Assembly: GCA_025455865.1 (NCBI GenBank)
Contig: JALOLS010000008.1
Span: forward strand, 1 to 39,798
Source of the DNA: Thermoleophilia bacterium
GTDB lineage: Bacteria > Actinomycetota > Thermoleophilia > Miltoncostaeales > Miltoncostaeaceae
Reading direction: 5' to 3'
DNA: 39,798 bases
Position numbers and translations under genes: made by a program. The notes under the pieces were generated by a model, which made no database searches, was not told where the DNA came from, and worked only from the letters and a program-made list of their open reading frames with translations. The stretch's first letter is position 1. Every line of letters begins with the position of its first letter. Shown one piece after another: positions 13,321-21,703 of the stretch.

Positions 13321-14142
13321 ATGCCTCCCGGGACCCCTGAGCCCCCCCGCGACTCCATCGACGCCGTGGTGGAGGGCTGGGGCGGGATCCGCGGAGACCT
13401 CGACGTGTCCCCCGTCGCGGTGGTGGCCCGGCTCGGCCGGGTGCGCGGGGTCATCGAGCAGGAGGTCGAGGCCGTGCTCGCCGACCACGGCCTCGGCCTG
13501 GCCGCGTTCACCGCCCTCGCCGCCGTCGCGCGCCTGGGGGCCGATGAGGGGGTCGCCCAGGCCCGCCTGATGCGCGAGCTGCGGCTGACCTCGGGGACCG
13601 TGAGCGTCCGCATCGACCGCCTCGTGGCCGACGGGCTGGTGGAGCGCCGGCCCGATCCGGCGGACCGGCGGGGGGCGCTGGTGCGCCTGACCGCGGAGGG
13701 GCGCGAGCGGTTCGAGCGCGTCGTGCCCGTCCACCTGGCCACCGAGCGGCGCCTGCTCGCGGCGCTCTCGGAGGCCGAGCAGCAGACGCTCGCGGGGCTC
13801 CTGCGCAAGCTGCTGGTCTCATTCGAGGGCTGCGCGGCGCCCGGCGCCGATCCGGGCCGCGCCATCGGCGCGGTGCTGACCCCCGCCCACCAGGCCATGG
13901 GGATGCGGGGATCGGTGGGCCTCTCCGAGCAGGCCGGGCTCCTGGTGCGCTCGGTCGACGGTGGAGGCCCGGCCGACCGGGCCGGGATCGCGGCCGGGGA
14001 CCTCATCGTCGCCGCCGCGGGCCGGGAGGTCCGCTCGGTGGTCGACCTGCACGAGGCCCTCGCTCCGGGCACGCCGACCGAGGTCCGGCTGCTCAGGGGC
14101 GAGCGGCGCCTGGCGGTCGGGATCGCCGCGCCGGCGGCCTGA
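13321..14142 (+). CDS. MarR family regulator fused to a C-terminal PDZ domain
   Basis: A 273-residue fusion. Residues about 30-168 are a MarR domain with winged helix-turn-helix (ARLMRELRLTSGTVSVRIDRLVADGLV at 81-107, then the wing RRPDPADRRGALVRLT). Residues about 193-270 are a PDZ domain of the HtrA type: GMRGSV, GLLVRSVDGGGPADRAGIAAGDLIVAAAGREVRSVVDLHEAL. PDZ domains bind C-terminal peptides, so this regulator may sense a peptide end or protein partner instead of, or besides, a phenolic ligand. No membrane segment or protease domain is present. Leaderless start. It faces the DJ-1/F420-reductase operon across a dyad operator, its likely target. Confidence 0.9.
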   Translation: MPPGTPEPPRDSIDAVVEGWGGIRGDLDVSPVAVVARLGRVRGVIEQEVEAVLADHGLGLAAFTALAAVARLGADEGVAQARLMRELRLTSGTVSVRIDRLVADGLVERRPDPADRRGALVRLTAEGRERFERVVPVHLATERRLLAALSEAEQQTLAGLLRKLLVSFEGCAAPGADPGRAIGAVLTPAHQAMGMRGSVGLSEQAGLLVRSVDGGGPADRAGIAAGDLIVAAAGREVRSVVDLHEALAPGTPTEVRLLRGERRLAVGIAAPAA

Positions 14143-14856
14143 TCACCAGGGGTGCCCGGAGCCGTCCCACTGCAGGAACCGGCCGCTCTGGGCCATGGTC
14201 AGGCCCTCGGTGAGCCGGGCGATGCCCCGGGCCGACTCCTCGGCGGTCAGCGTCGCGCGCGGCCCGCCCATGTCCGTCTGCACCCATCCCGGGTTCACCG
14301 CCACCACCGCGATCCCGCCGGGCTCGAGCTCGCCGGCCAGCAGGCGCGTGGCCATGTTCAGGGCGGCCTTGCTCATCGCGTAGCCGTAGTTGCCGGATCC
14401 GGCGCCGGTGATCGAGCCGAGCCAGGAGCTGATGTTCACGACCCGCCCCCGGCCCGAGGCGCGGAGCAGCGGGAGTGCGGCGCGCACGACGACCAGCGGG
14501 GCGGCGGCGTTCACCCGCATGAGCGCGAGCAGCGGCTCCGGGGCGATCTCGTCGATGCGGAGCGTCGAGGGGCCGTCCGGCACGCCGCGGAAGTTCGCGC
14601 CGGCCGAGTTCACGACCACGTCGAGGCCGCCCAGGCGCGCCCCGAGGGCGGGCACGACCCGCGCGACCGCCGCGGCGTCGGTCACGTCCAGCGCCCCCGT
14701 CACCACCCGCCCCGGATGGGCGCCGGCCAGCCCGGTCAGGTCCGCGCTCCCGGCCGGGTCGCGGGCGGTGGCCGCCACCTGGTGCCCGGCGTCCAGGAAC
14801 GCCCGGGCGAGCGCCGTCCCGAGGCCCCGGCCGGCGCCGGTGATGAGCACCCGCAC
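14143..14856 (-). CDS. short-chain dehydrogenase/reductase (SDR)
   Basis: A 237-residue classical SDR. The NAD(P)-binding loop is TGAGRGLGTALARA near residue 6, DVTD near residue 59 contacts the adenine, NSAGA stands for the usual NNAGA, the catalytic Ser lies in NISSWLG, and YGYAMSK is the YxxxK active site. It then has PGWVQTDMGG. It reduces a carbonyl or oxidises an alcohol with NAD(P)H; the substrate cannot be told. The GTG at 14856 begins 2 bases after the stop of the exported-protein gene upstream, so the two are co-transcribed. Its stop is adjacent to that of the convergent MarR-PDZ gene. Confidence 0.93.
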   Translation of the reverse strand: MRVLITGAGRGLGTALARAFLDAGHQVAATARDPAGSADLTGLAGAHPGRVVTGALDVTDAAAVARVVPALGARLGGLDVVVNSAGANFRGVPDGPSTLRIDEIAPEPLLALMRVNAAAPLVVVRAALPLLRASGRGRVVNISSWLGSITGAGSGNYGYAMSKAALNMATRLLAGELEPGGIAVVAVNPGWVQTDMGGPRATLTAEESARGIARLTEGLTMAQSGRFLQWDGSGHPW

Positions 14857-14858
14857 GC

Positions 14859-15461
14859 TCAGCCCCCGGCGGCCCGGAGGCGCGCGGCGGCCGTCCGGAA
14901 CGCCGCCCGGGTCACCGCCGGATCGGGCCGGCCGCCCACGCGGATGTGCTGCACCACGCTCGCCAGGCGCCCGGCGGCCATGACCGCGTAGTCGATGCGG
15001 GTCGGGATCGCCGCCCCGCCCCGGGTGGCGGCGCTCGCCTGCACGACGCTCACGCGCAGGCCCGGGATGGGATCGACCAGGCGGGTCTGCCAGGGCACCG
15101 CGGCCCCGCCGGGCGTGGCCCCGGTCCAGCGCCGGCACGCCAGGGTGATCGCCCGCGCCCGGCGCACCGCCGCCTGCGCCCGGGCGGGGGTGGCATAGCG
15201 GGCGACGATCTGGGTGACGAAGGGGCCGAACGTGCCGACCTGCAGGCTCCGGCCGGCCACGTCCGGGGAGGGCGGAAGCAGCGAGCGCCGGCAGTGGTCG
15301 TCCAGCCTGGCCACGTCGGCCCGCCCCTCCGTCCAGCCGGGGCCGAGGGCCTCGGCGGGGATCAGCGCCGGGACGGGGAGCGGGGCGGCGCTCGCCGGGA
15401 CGGCCCCCGCGAGTGCCGCCAGCGCGGTCAGGACGACTCGGTGGTGGAGCGCGAGAGCGAT
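14859..15461 (-). CDS. exported protein of unknown function, non-canonical start
   Basis: About 200 residues: a signal peptide (HHRVVLTALAALAGAVPASAAPLP), then a mature domain with EGRADVARLDDHCRRSLLPP and a paired Cys (ITLACRRW) about 70 residues on, and AVMAAGRLASVVQHIRVGG near the end. The layout resembles PknH-like or lipoprotein sensor domains, without clear membership. No ATG, GTG or TTG in the right frame precedes the signal peptide. A GGGAGG site (plus 15471-15476) is followed by CTG at 15467 (3 bases) and ATC at 15461 (9 bases). I use ATC because of the spacing. A GTG inside the mature part would remove the signal peptide. It is followed closely by the SDR gene. Confidence 0.65.
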   Translation of the reverse strand: MALALHHRVVLTALAALAGAVPASAAPLPVPALIPAEALGPGWTEGRADVARLDDHCRRSLLPPSPDVAGRSLQVGTFGPFVTQIVARYATPARAQAAVRRARAITLACRRWTGATPGGAAVPWQTRLVDPIPGLRVSVVQASAATRGGAAIPTRIDYAVMAAGRLASVVQHIRVGGRPDPAVTRAAFRTAAARLRAAGG

Positions 15462-15607
15462 GTCCAGAGGCCTCCCGTACGTGTGGCCTTGAGGGTGACC
15501 TGCCAGGTGCCCGAGCCGGGCCTCAGGGTACGCCTCACCTTCGCGTGCGGGTCGGCGCTCCCTGTCGCGGTCACCGTGCTCCGAGCCCTTCGACCACCGC
15601 GGGCCGG

Positions 15608-15613
15608 TACCGT
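15608..15613 (+). promoter_or_regulatory. -10 element for the lipoprotein gene (leaderless)
   Basis: TACCGT lies 6 bases before the GTG at 15620, with no Shine-Dalgarno. It decides the start. Confidence 0.5.
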
Positions 15614-15619
15614 GCCCGC

Positions 15620-16546
15620 GTGGCGGTCCGCGCCCTCCTGCTCCTGGCCCTCGCCGCGGTCCTCGCCGGGTGCGGCGGCGGAGATGAGCGGCCGGGGCTT
15701 CGGCTGGCCGGGGACGCGACGGGTGCGCTCGCCGTCTCGTCCGGTTCGGTCTGGGCGGGGTCGGAGCGGCCGCGGACGCTGGAGCGGCTGGCCGATGACG
15801 GGCGCGTCCTGGTCGCGGTCCGGGTGCCGGGCGCACCGACCGAGATCGTGGTCGCGGGCGACCGGGTCCACGCGCTCGACTCCGCGGGGCTCACCACCCT
15901 CGACGCCGTGTCCGGCGACCTCCTGGCCCGGGCCGCCCTGCCCCCGGGCCTGCGCGGCCGGCACCTGGCCGCCGGGGCCGGGGCCGTCTGGGTGGGCGCG
16001 ATCGACGCGGCGGGGAGCGGGGTGCTGGTGCGGATCGACTCCGAGGGCCGCCGGGTGACCGGCCGGCTGCGGCTGGCGGGCGGGGCGGCCGACGTCGAGG
16101 TGGCCGGCGGGCGGGTGTGGGTGACCGACCGGGCGGTGGACGGCGTGCGGCCGGTCGACCCGCAGACCCTGCGGCCCGGCGAAGGCGTGGACCTGGACGA
16201 GGAGCGCGAGATCACCCTGGCCCCGCCGGTGGGCGGGCGCCTGTGGGCCGAGGCCGGGGGCGAGGTGCGCCGCGTGGTCCCGCCCGGCGCGCCCACCTGG
16301 ACCCCGGTGGTCCCCTCCCCGCGGCGGGACGCGGTCCGCGGCCTGGCCGCCGGGGGAGACCGGCTCTGGGCGCTGGTCGGCACCGGCGACGGGTACCGGC
16401 TGGTGGGCCTGGACGCGGTGAGCGGCGCGCCCGGCCCCGCGGCCGACGTCGACCCCGGGGTCGCGGCGCGCGGCCTTGCGGTGGGTGAGCGCGTGGCGTG
16501 GATCGCCGCCGGCGAGCGTGTCGTGCGGGTGTCCCGGCCCGAGTAG
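15620..16546 (+). CDS. lipoprotein with beta-propeller-like repeats
   Basis: A 308-residue lipoprotein. The signal sequence VAVRALLLLALAAVLAGC ends in the lipobox LAGC, so Cys18 should be lipidated and the protein anchored outside the membrane. The rest consists of repeated beta blades with a V-W-V/A motif: GSVWAGSERP, AVWVGAI, RVWVTDR, RLWALVG, VAWIAAG, each about 45 residues apart, as in PQQ/YncE-like propellers. It probably binds other proteins or a ligand at the cell surface. Starts with GTG at 15620, supported by a leaderless -10. No enzymatic motif is present. Confidence 0.85.
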   Translation: MAVRALLLLALAAVLAGCGGGDERPGLRLAGDATGALAVSSGSVWAGSERPRTLERLADDGRVLVAVRVPGAPTEIVVAGDRVHALDSAGLTTLDAVSGDLLARAALPPGLRGRHLAAGAGAVWVGAIDAAGSGVLVRIDSEGRRVTGRLRLAGGAADVEVAGGRVWVTDRAVDGVRPVDPQTLRPGEGVDLDEEREITLAPPVGGRLWAEAGGEVRRVVPPGAPTWTPVVPSPRRDAVRGLAAGGDRLWALVGTGDGYRLVGLDAVSGAPGPAADVDPGVAARGLAVGERVAWIAAGERVVRVSRPE

Positions 16547-16550
16547 CGGG

Positions 16551-16943
16551 TCAGTCCCCGATCAGGCGGGCGATGGTGCGGCGATTGACCAGGCAGGCGC
16601 CCGTGGTCAGCAGCTCCGCGGCGGCGGGCGGCGCCCCGAGCCAGGCGACCAGCGCCGGGTGGGCGGCGGGGACGGTGAGCGTGATGCGGCCGGCCGCCTC
16701 GTCGAGGGTGCCCACCTCGACCAGGTCCTCGACGGGGGCGAGCACGCGCAGCGGGGTCGCCTCGTCCAGCCGCTGCCGCCGGGCGGCGCGGGCGGTGCGG
16801 TCGGCCCAGGTGCCGCGGTCGGCGTCGTGGTCGACCAGGGCGCGGCCTGCGGGCATGCCGCCGGTGGTCGCGACCAGCCCGGCTCCGGGCGCCACCCCCG
16901 CCGGCCCGGCCCCGGCCCGGGGGACGACCACGCGCGCGCTCAT
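16551..16943 (-). CDS. unknown protein coupled to the ABC exporter
   Basis: A 130-residue protein whose ATG overlaps the stop of the upstream ABC exporter gene by 4 bases (ATGA), so they are translated together. The N-terminal 50 residues are Gly/Pro/Ala-rich. The C-terminal half ([39 protein letters not shown]) looks like a small alpha/beta domain, ending in [18 protein letters not shown]. No membrane segment and no recognised family. An accessory to the transporter is possible from position only. Confidence 0.65.
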   Translation of the reverse strand: MSARVVVPRAGAGPAGVAPGAGLVATTGGMPAGRALVDHDADRGTWADRTARAARRQRLDEATPLRVLAPVEDLVEVGTLDEAAGRITLTVPAAHPALVAWLGAPPAAAELLTTGACLVNRRTIARLIGD

Positions 16944-18742
16944 GCCGTGGGCGCCGGCAGCTCGTACCCGGCGCCGGTCTGCACCCGCCACAGCGCGGCA
17001 TAGAGCCCGCCGGCCATGACCAGCTCCTCGTGGGTGCCGGCCTCGGCCACCCGGCCCTTCTCCAGCACGTGGATGCGGTCGGCGTGGCGCACGGTGGACA
17101 GGCGATGGGCGATGACCACGGTGGTGCGACCCCGGCTCACCGTCTCCAGCGACCGCTGGATGGCCGCCTCGGTCTCGTTGTCCACCGCCGAGGTGGCCTC
17201 GTCGAGCACGAGGACCGCGGGGTCGCGCACGATGGCCCGCGCGATGGACAGGCGCTGGCGCTGGCCGCCCGAGAGCTTCTGGCCCCGCTCGCCGACCACG
17301 GTCGCCCACCCCTCGGGCAGCGCGCTCACGAAGTCCCACGCCTCGGCCAGCCGGATGGCCCGCTCGACCTCCTCGTCGGTCGCGTCCGGGCGGCCGTAGG
17401 CCACGTTCTCGCGCACCGAGCCGTGGAAGAGGAACACGTCCTGGCTCACGAACCCGATGGCGCCGCGCAGCTCGCCGAAGGAGAGGTCGGCCACGTCGAC
17501 GCCGTCGATGGTGATCCGTCCCCGCCGGGGCTCGTAGAAGCGCAGGAGCAGCTTCACCAGCGTGCTCTTGCCCGACCCGGTCAGCCCGACCACGGCGTGG
17601 GTCTGGCCGGCGGGGACGTCGAGGTCCAGGTCGGTGAGGACCGGCCCGCCGTCGGAGTAGGCGAACGTCACGCCCTCGAAGCGCACGGCGCCGGCGACCG
17701 GCCGGGGCAGGTGCGCCCGGCCCGGCTGCACCCGGGGCTCGGTGTCCAGCAGGTCGAGGATGCGCCGGGTCGAGGCCATCGCGCGCTGGTACAGGTCGAA
17801 CGTCTCGCCCAGGCGGGTGAGCGGCCAGAGCAGTCGCTGGGTCATGAACACCAGCACGCTGAACAGGCCCACCGCCATCTGCCCGTCGAGGGCCATGCGC
17901 CCGCCCACCAGCATCGTCGCGGTGAACGCGACCAGGATCGCCACCCGGATGAGGGGCACGAAGGCCGAGGACACGCGGATCGCCTCGCGGTTGGCCGCGC
18001 GGTAGGCGTCCGACTCGCCGCTCACCCGGGCGAGCTCGCGGTCCTCGGCGGTGAACGCCTTGATCGTCGCGATGCCGCCCAGGTTGTTGGCCAGGGTGCC
18101 CGAGAGCGTCCCGACCTGGGCGCGGACCTTGGCGTAGCGGGGCTCCAGCCGGCGCTGGTACCAGAACGAGCCCCACACGATCACCGGGATGGGCAGGAAC
18201 GCGATGACCCACAGCAGCGGCGAGGCCAGCAGGAAGACCAGCCCGACGATCACCACGTTCACGACCACGCGGATGATCTCGTTGGCCCCGACGTCCAGGA
18301 ACCGCTCGAGCTGGTTCACGTCGTCGTTCAGCACCGACATGAGCCCGCCGGTCGAGGCGTCCTCGAAGTAGGCCATCTCCAGCCGCTGCACGTGCGCGTA
18401 GGCGTCGATCCGCGCCTCGTGCTCGACGGTCTGGGCCAGGTTGCGCCAGGTGAGCTGATAGCCCCACTCGGTGAGCGACTCGAGCAGCCAGATGACCACG
18501 TTGATCGCCGCGAGGGCCAGGAGCTGCCCCCACTGGCTCTCGATGCCGAGCAGGCCGCTGATGAACGAGTCGTCGGCGCGGACCACCACGTCGACCGCCG
18601 CGCCGATCAGGATCTCCGGCGCCACGTCGAAGATCTTGTTGAGGACCGAGAGCACGGTGGCCCAGATGACCGTGGGCCGGTGCCGGCGGGTGTAGCGCCA
18701 CAGACGCCGGAGGGGCGACGCCTCGTGGGTGGCGGAGGGCAT
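16940..18742 (-). CDS. ABC exporter half-transporter (membrane plus ATPase domains)
   Basis: A 600-residue type IV (MsbA/LmrA-like) half-transporter. The N-terminal half carries about six membrane helices, including [38 protein letters not shown] and [27 protein letters not shown]. The ATPase domain covers about residues 355-585: Walker [11 protein letters not shown] loop FVSQDVFLF, signature LSGGQRQR, Walker [14 protein letters not shown] and switch His VIAHRLSTV. It should act as a homodimer that exports a lipid or drug with ATP. The ATG is supported by TAGCCT ending 6 bases upstream. The substrate cannot be told. Confidence 0.95.
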   Translation of the reverse strand: MPSATHEASPLRRLWRYTRRHRPTVIWATVLSVLNKIFDVAPEILIGAAVDVVVRADDSFISGLLGIESQWGQLLALAAINVVIWLLESLTEWGYQLTWRNLAQTVEHEARIDAYAHVQRLEMAYFEDASTGGLMSVLNDDVNQLERFLDVGANEIIRVVVNVVIVGLVFLLASPLLWVIAFLPIPVIVWGSFWYQRRLEPRYAKVRAQVGTLSGTLANNLGGIATIKAFTAEDRELARVSGESDAYRAANREAIRVSSAFVPLIRVAILVAFTATMLVGGRMALDGQMAVGLFSVLVFMTQRLLWPLTRLGETFDLYQRAMASTRRILDLLDTEPRVQPGRAHLPRPVAGAVRFEGVTFAYSDGGPVLTDLDLDVPAGQTHAVVGLTGSGKSTLVKLLLRFYEPRRGRITIDGVDVADLSFGELRGAIGFVSQDVFLFHGSVRENVAYGRPDATDEEVERAIRLAEAWDFVSALPEGWATVVGERGQKLSGGQRQRLSIARAIVRDPAVLVLDEATSAVDNETEAAIQRSLETVSRGRTTVVIAHRLSTVRHADRIHVLEKGRVAEAGTHEELVMAGGLYAALWRVQTGAGYELPAPTA

Positions 18743-18748
18743 CCGGCG

Positions 18749-18754
18749 AGGCTA
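18749..18754 (-). promoter_or_regulatory. -10 element for the ABC exporter gene (leaderless)
   Basis: The minus strand reads TAGCCT with 6 bases to the ATG at 18742 and no Shine-Dalgarno. Confidence 0.5.
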
Positions 18755-18862
18755 CCAGCGCCCTCCCGGGGTGGCGGCGGCCGGCCTCCCGCTCCCGGCG
18801 GGTGCCCCTTGCGTGGTCTGTCAGCATGGGAGCACAGGGCACCCCGGCATCGAGGAGCGGGA

Positions 18863-19324
18863 TTGGGCACCACGGCCACCGGCGCGGGACTGCGGCTTCC
18901 CGAGGTCAAGCGCGACACCCCCGACGGCTACCGCGCGCTCGCCGCGCTCACCCGGGCGGGGCTGGACGACCACGCGCTCTCGGAGCTGTTGAAGCTCCGC
19001 GCATCCCAGATCAACGCCTGCATGAGCTGCACCGGGTGGCACGACCAGCTGCTGCGCAAGGCCGGGGAGACCGACGACCGGGTGGCCGCGCTCGCCGGCT
19101 GGCGCACGAGCGAGCGGTTCACCCCGCGGGAGCGGGCCGCCCTCGCGCTCACCGAGGCGCTCACCCTGGTGGCCCAGGGGCCCGTGCCCGAGGCGGTCAT
19201 GGCCGAGGCGGCCGATCACTTCCCCGGGGCGGAGCTCGCCCGGCTCGTGATGTCCATCACGGCGATCAACGCGTGGAACCGGGTGTCGATCGCGACCAAG
19301 GGGCCGTTCGCGCCCGGGGACTGA
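18863..19324 (+). CDS. carboxymuconolactone decarboxylase/AhpD-like protein
   Basis: A 153-residue CMD-family protein of the AhpD type. The redox-active pair and nearby His are in INACMSCTGWHDQLLRKAGE near residues 52-70, the AhpD C-x-x-C-x-x-x-H pattern. AhpD-like proteins pass electrons to peroxiredoxins; others are lactone decarboxylases, but the CxxC favours the peroxidase-related type. The start is a TTG at 18863 with GAGGAG 6 bases upstream; no later in-frame ATG is early enough. The protein ends LVMSITAINAWNRVSIATKGPF, the usual C-terminal helix. It is divergent from the ABC exporter gene. Confidence 0.9.
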   Translation: MGTTATGAGLRLPEVKRDTPDGYRALAALTRAGLDDHALSELLKLRASQINACMSCTGWHDQLLRKAGETDDRVAALAGWRTSERFTPRERAALALTEALTLVAQGPVPEAVMAEAADHFPGAELARLVMSITAINAWNRVSIATKGPFAPGD

Positions 19325-19379
19325 AGCCTCGCCGCGCCGTTGCCGATCCGGATGGTGGTCCACCCGGGGAGGAGGGGGC

Positions 19380-19769
19380 GTGCCCATCGAGCAGTGCAGG
19401 GAATGCGGACGGCTGGTGGCCTACCTCGCGCGCGGGCTGTGCCCGGACTGCCATGAGTCCCGCGACCGCGACTTCGTGACCGTGCGCGAGTCGCTGCGCG
19501 ACGAGCCGGCCCGGACCGTGGACGAGCTGGCGAAGCGCACGGGGGTCAGCCGCGAGCGGATCATCGGCTTCGTGAGCGAGGGCCGGCTGGAGCTCGGCCG
19601 CCTGGAGGAGGCCAGGCTCACCTGCGAGGCGTGCGGCCGGCCCTCCGACGCCGGGCGCCTGTGCTCGGGCTGCCGGGACCGCCTGGGCGCGGCGCTCGAC
19701 CGGGTCGCCCAGCCCACCGCCAGCGCGCCGGCCCCCTCGGGGCTCTACACCCGCAAGCCCGGGCGATAG
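19380..19769 (+). CDS. YvyF/TIGR03826-like zinc and helix-turn-helix protein
   Basis: A 129-residue protein with two CxxC knuckles at the start (CRECGRLVAYLARGLCPDC), a MerR-like winged helix-turn-helix in the middle (ARTVDELAKRTGVSRERIIGFVSEGRLELGRL) and two more CxxC knuckles at the end (CEACGRPSDAGRLCSGC). This order matches the YvyF family, found in Bacillus flagellar operons next to flgM. Here no flagellar gene is in the window. It may bind DNA or an export partner. The GTG start is preceded by GGAGGAGGGGG. The family assignment is by pattern. Confidence 0.75.
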   Translation: MPIEQCRECGRLVAYLARGLCPDCHESRDRDFVTVRESLRDEPARTVDELAKRTGVSRERIIGFVSEGRLELGRLEEARLTCEACGRPSDAGRLCSGCRDRLGAALDRVAQPTASAPAPSGLYTRKPGR

Positions 19770-19781
19770 CGAGGCCGAGGG

Positions 19782-19797
19782 GCCGGCGTGCGCCGGC
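19782..19797. terminator. short hairpin after the YvyF-like gene
   Basis: GCCGGCG (19782-19788) pairs with CGCCGGC (19791-19797), 13 bases after the stop and before the convergent membrane-protein gene. The loop is only two bases, so support is weak. Confidence 0.3.
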
Positions 19798-19860
19798 GCC
19801 ACGGCCGCTCCGGCTGACGCCGGACATCGCGGCGCCGCGGACCGCGGGGCCCGGTGACGG

Positions 19861-20376
19861 TCAGATCCGCTCGATCGAGACCACGGCCACCTTCCCTCCG
19901 AACGGGAGGTGGTTGACGCGGTAGCGCTCGCCCTCGACCAGGGCGTTCATGCGCTCGGCGTCCAGCTCGAAGCGGGCCTCGCCGACCGTGGCGGTCCAGC
20001 CGGAGGCGTTCGCACGGATGCGCAGGGGGCCCTCGACCTGCAGGAGCGGCGAGGCCGCGAGCGTCTCCATGGTCCGCCGGGAGCGGCCCATCGCGATGAC
20101 GATCACGAGCAGGATGACCCCGACGCCGGCGGCGAACGCGACCACCACGCCGGTGCTGGTCCCCGGCGTGTTCGCCATCACCAGGTACGCGAGCACCGCG
20201 ACCACGATCAGCACGACCACCAGCAGCACCCAGACCCGGCTCCGCTGGCGGGCGTAGGCCCTCGGCGCGTTGCCGAGCATCACCGCCTGGTCGGCGGTCA
20301 GGCGTCCCTCCCGGTTGGCCGCGAGCTCATCGGCGTCGAAGCCGAAGGCCACACCGAGCCGGGGGTCGAAGGCCAT
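19861..20376 (-). CDS. two-span membrane protein of unknown function
   Basis: A 171-residue protein. An N-terminal soluble part contains FGFDADELAANREGRLTADQAVMLGN, followed by two membrane helices at about residues 47-68 (VWVLLVVVLIVVAVLAYLVM) and 75-97 (TGVVVAFAAGVGVILLVIVIAM). The C-terminal 70 residues form a beta-rich domain (LQVEGPLRIRANASGWTATVGEARFEL). The layout suggests a membrane protein with a small cytoplasmic domain on each side. The ATG at 20376 is supported by TAGGAT ending 6 bases upstream. No family recognised. Confidence 0.78.
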   Translation of the reverse strand: MAFDPRLGVAFGFDADELAANREGRLTADQAVMLGNAPRAYARQRSRVWVLLVVVLIVVAVLAYLVMANTPGTSTGVVVAFAAGVGVILLVIVIAMGRSRRTMETLAASPLLQVEGPLRIRANASGWTATVGEARFELDAERMNALVEGERYRVNHLPFGGKVAVVSIERI

Positions 20377-20382
20377 GCCCGG

Positions 20383-20388
20383 ATCCTA
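20383..20388 (-). promoter_or_regulatory. -10 element for the two-span membrane protein (leaderless)
   Basis: The minus strand reads TAGGAT with 6 bases to the ATG at 20376 and no Shine-Dalgarno. Confidence 0.5.
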
Positions 20389-20406
20389 CGGATCCCCCCC
20401 GATGCG

Positions 20407-21144
20407 TCAGCGCACCTCGGCCCCGGTGATCTCGGCCCGGAAGAACTCGGCGCCGCGCCAGCCGGCGCGGAGGCGCGTGGGCACGAGCACGCCGCCGGTC
20501 TCGCGGTGTCCCTCGGTCACCGCGCCGAACGGCCGGGGCCCGTGCCCGCCGCCGGGGAGCGGCCCGTGGCGCATCATCGCGACCTCGGCGATCGCCCCGT
20601 CGGGGCCGGCGACGACCGCGACCCGGTGGTCCTCGCCGGCCAGCGGGATCACGACCTGGCCGCGGGCGGGATCCTCGCCCGGCGCCCAGCGCGCCCCGGC
20701 GTCCGGGAGCAGGAGCACCGGAAGCAGCCCCGCCCCCTCCAGCACCAGGCGGCCGAGCGCGGACCGCGTGACGTCGGGTCCCGCGCCCTGCACCAGCGGC
20801 GCCCCCCCGGCCAGGCGGAAGTCCATGCGCCCCTCCCCGCCGACCACGAAGCTGTCGGCCCCGGCCATGAGGCCCCCGGCCACCCGGGCGCGCCAGACGA
20901 AGCCCGCCACCGGGGCGAGCACCTGATCGGCCGTGAACGGGAGCCAGGCGGGGCCGAGGCGGATGTGGCCCCGCATGGCCAGCCGCAGGACGTGCGGCAC
21001 CCTCGTGCCGGCCGGGATCGTCCGGGCGAGCACCCGGGCGGCCACCGGCGGCAGCCCGTCGGGGGGCGACGCGGCGTGCATGGGCCAGCCCGGCGGGGCG
21101 GGCGCGGCCCAGAGGTCCTCCAGGAGGCCGCCGGCGTCGCTCAC
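20407..21144 (-). CDS. DUF6544 family protein
   Basis: A 245-residue protein whose sequence order matches the DUF6544/DUF6920 family: LPPVAARVLARTIPAGTRVPHVLRLAMRGHIRLG near residues 30-63, then WLPFTADQVLAPVAGFVWRARV, GEGRMDFRL and LEGAGLLPVLLLPDAGARWAPGED. The family's function is unknown; it has a lipid- or ligand-binding beta-barrel look. The GTG at 21144 overlaps the stop of the flavodoxin gene by 4 bases (GTGA), so both are made together. The second half has Gly-rich loops. No signal peptide is seen. Confidence 0.78.
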   Translation of the reverse strand: MSDAGGLLEDLWAAPAPPGWPMHAASPPDGLPPVAARVLARTIPAGTRVPHVLRLAMRGHIRLGPAWLPFTADQVLAPVAGFVWRARVAGGLMAGADSFVVGGEGRMDFRLAGGAPLVQGAGPDVTRSALGRLVLEGAGLLPVLLLPDAGARWAPGEDPARGQVVIPLAGEDHRVAVVAGPDGAIAEVAMMRHGPLPGGGHGPRPFGAVTEGHRETGGVLVPTRLRAGWRGAEFFRAEITGAEVR

Positions 21145-21656
21145 CCGACGCGCGGGGCGCTCAGCGCGGCGGCGATCCCGCGGGCCCACGCCTCCACCTC
21201 GGCCCAGTCGCGCCGGTCGCCGTCGGCGGCGCCGGTCGCGCGCACCACCACCCGCTCGGGCAGGCCGAGGTCCTCGCGGCGCAGGCGTCCGGCGAAGACG
21301 CGGTGCTCCCGGGCGCCCGTGGCGGCCATGATCTCGTCCAGGCGCACCGCATCGTCCGGGCCGGGCCGCGGGGGGTCGCCGATGGGCCCGCTCGAGAACA
21401 GCCACACCGGCCGCTCGGACAGGTCGGCGGCATGGTCGACCGCGAAGCGCCGGGCCGGCTCCAGCCACCGGCCCATGTAGACGGCGCTGCCCAGCACGAC
21501 CGCGTCGAACGGGGCGAGGTGGTCGACCCCCGCGGTGGGCTCGACGTCGGCCTCGACGCCCGCGGCCTCGAGCGCCCGGCCGATCGCGTCGGCGATCTCC
21601 GCCGTGGCCCCGTGGCGGCTGGCCACCGCCACCAGCACCCGCCGATGTCCGTCCAT
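21141..21656 (-). CDS. flavodoxin-domain protein (HemG-like)
   Basis: A 171-residue flavodoxin-fold protein of the Flavodoxin_5/HemG type. The FMN phosphate loop is VASRHGATAEIADAIG near residues 10-25, VVLGSAVYMGRWL forms the second flavin loop, and VWLFSSGPIGDPP follows. HemG itself oxidises protoporphyrinogen IX; other members are general FMN electron carriers, and no haem gene is close, so the role is open. The ATG at 21656 follows a minus-strand AAGCAT 6 bases upstream, a weak -10. It is coupled to the DUF6544 gene downstream by a 4-base overlap. Confidence 0.88.
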   Translation of the reverse strand: MDGHRRVLVAVASRHGATAEIADAIGRALEAAGVEADVEPTAGVDHLAPFDAVVLGSAVYMGRWLEPARRFAVDHAADLSERPVWLFSSGPIGDPPRPGPDDAVRLDEIMAATGAREHRVFAGRLRREDLGLPERVVVRATGAADGDRRDWAEVEAWARGIAAALSAPRVG

Positions 21657-21703
21657 CGGGCGATGCTTCCACCGGCGCCGGCCGGGGGCATCGGGGGATG
21701 CCC

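Noticed and set aside
17030-19324. A 764-residue plus-strand frame opposite the ABC exporter
   Set aside because: Only its last 153 residues, from TTG 18863, are real (CMD/AhpD-like); the rest is antisense to the exporter.
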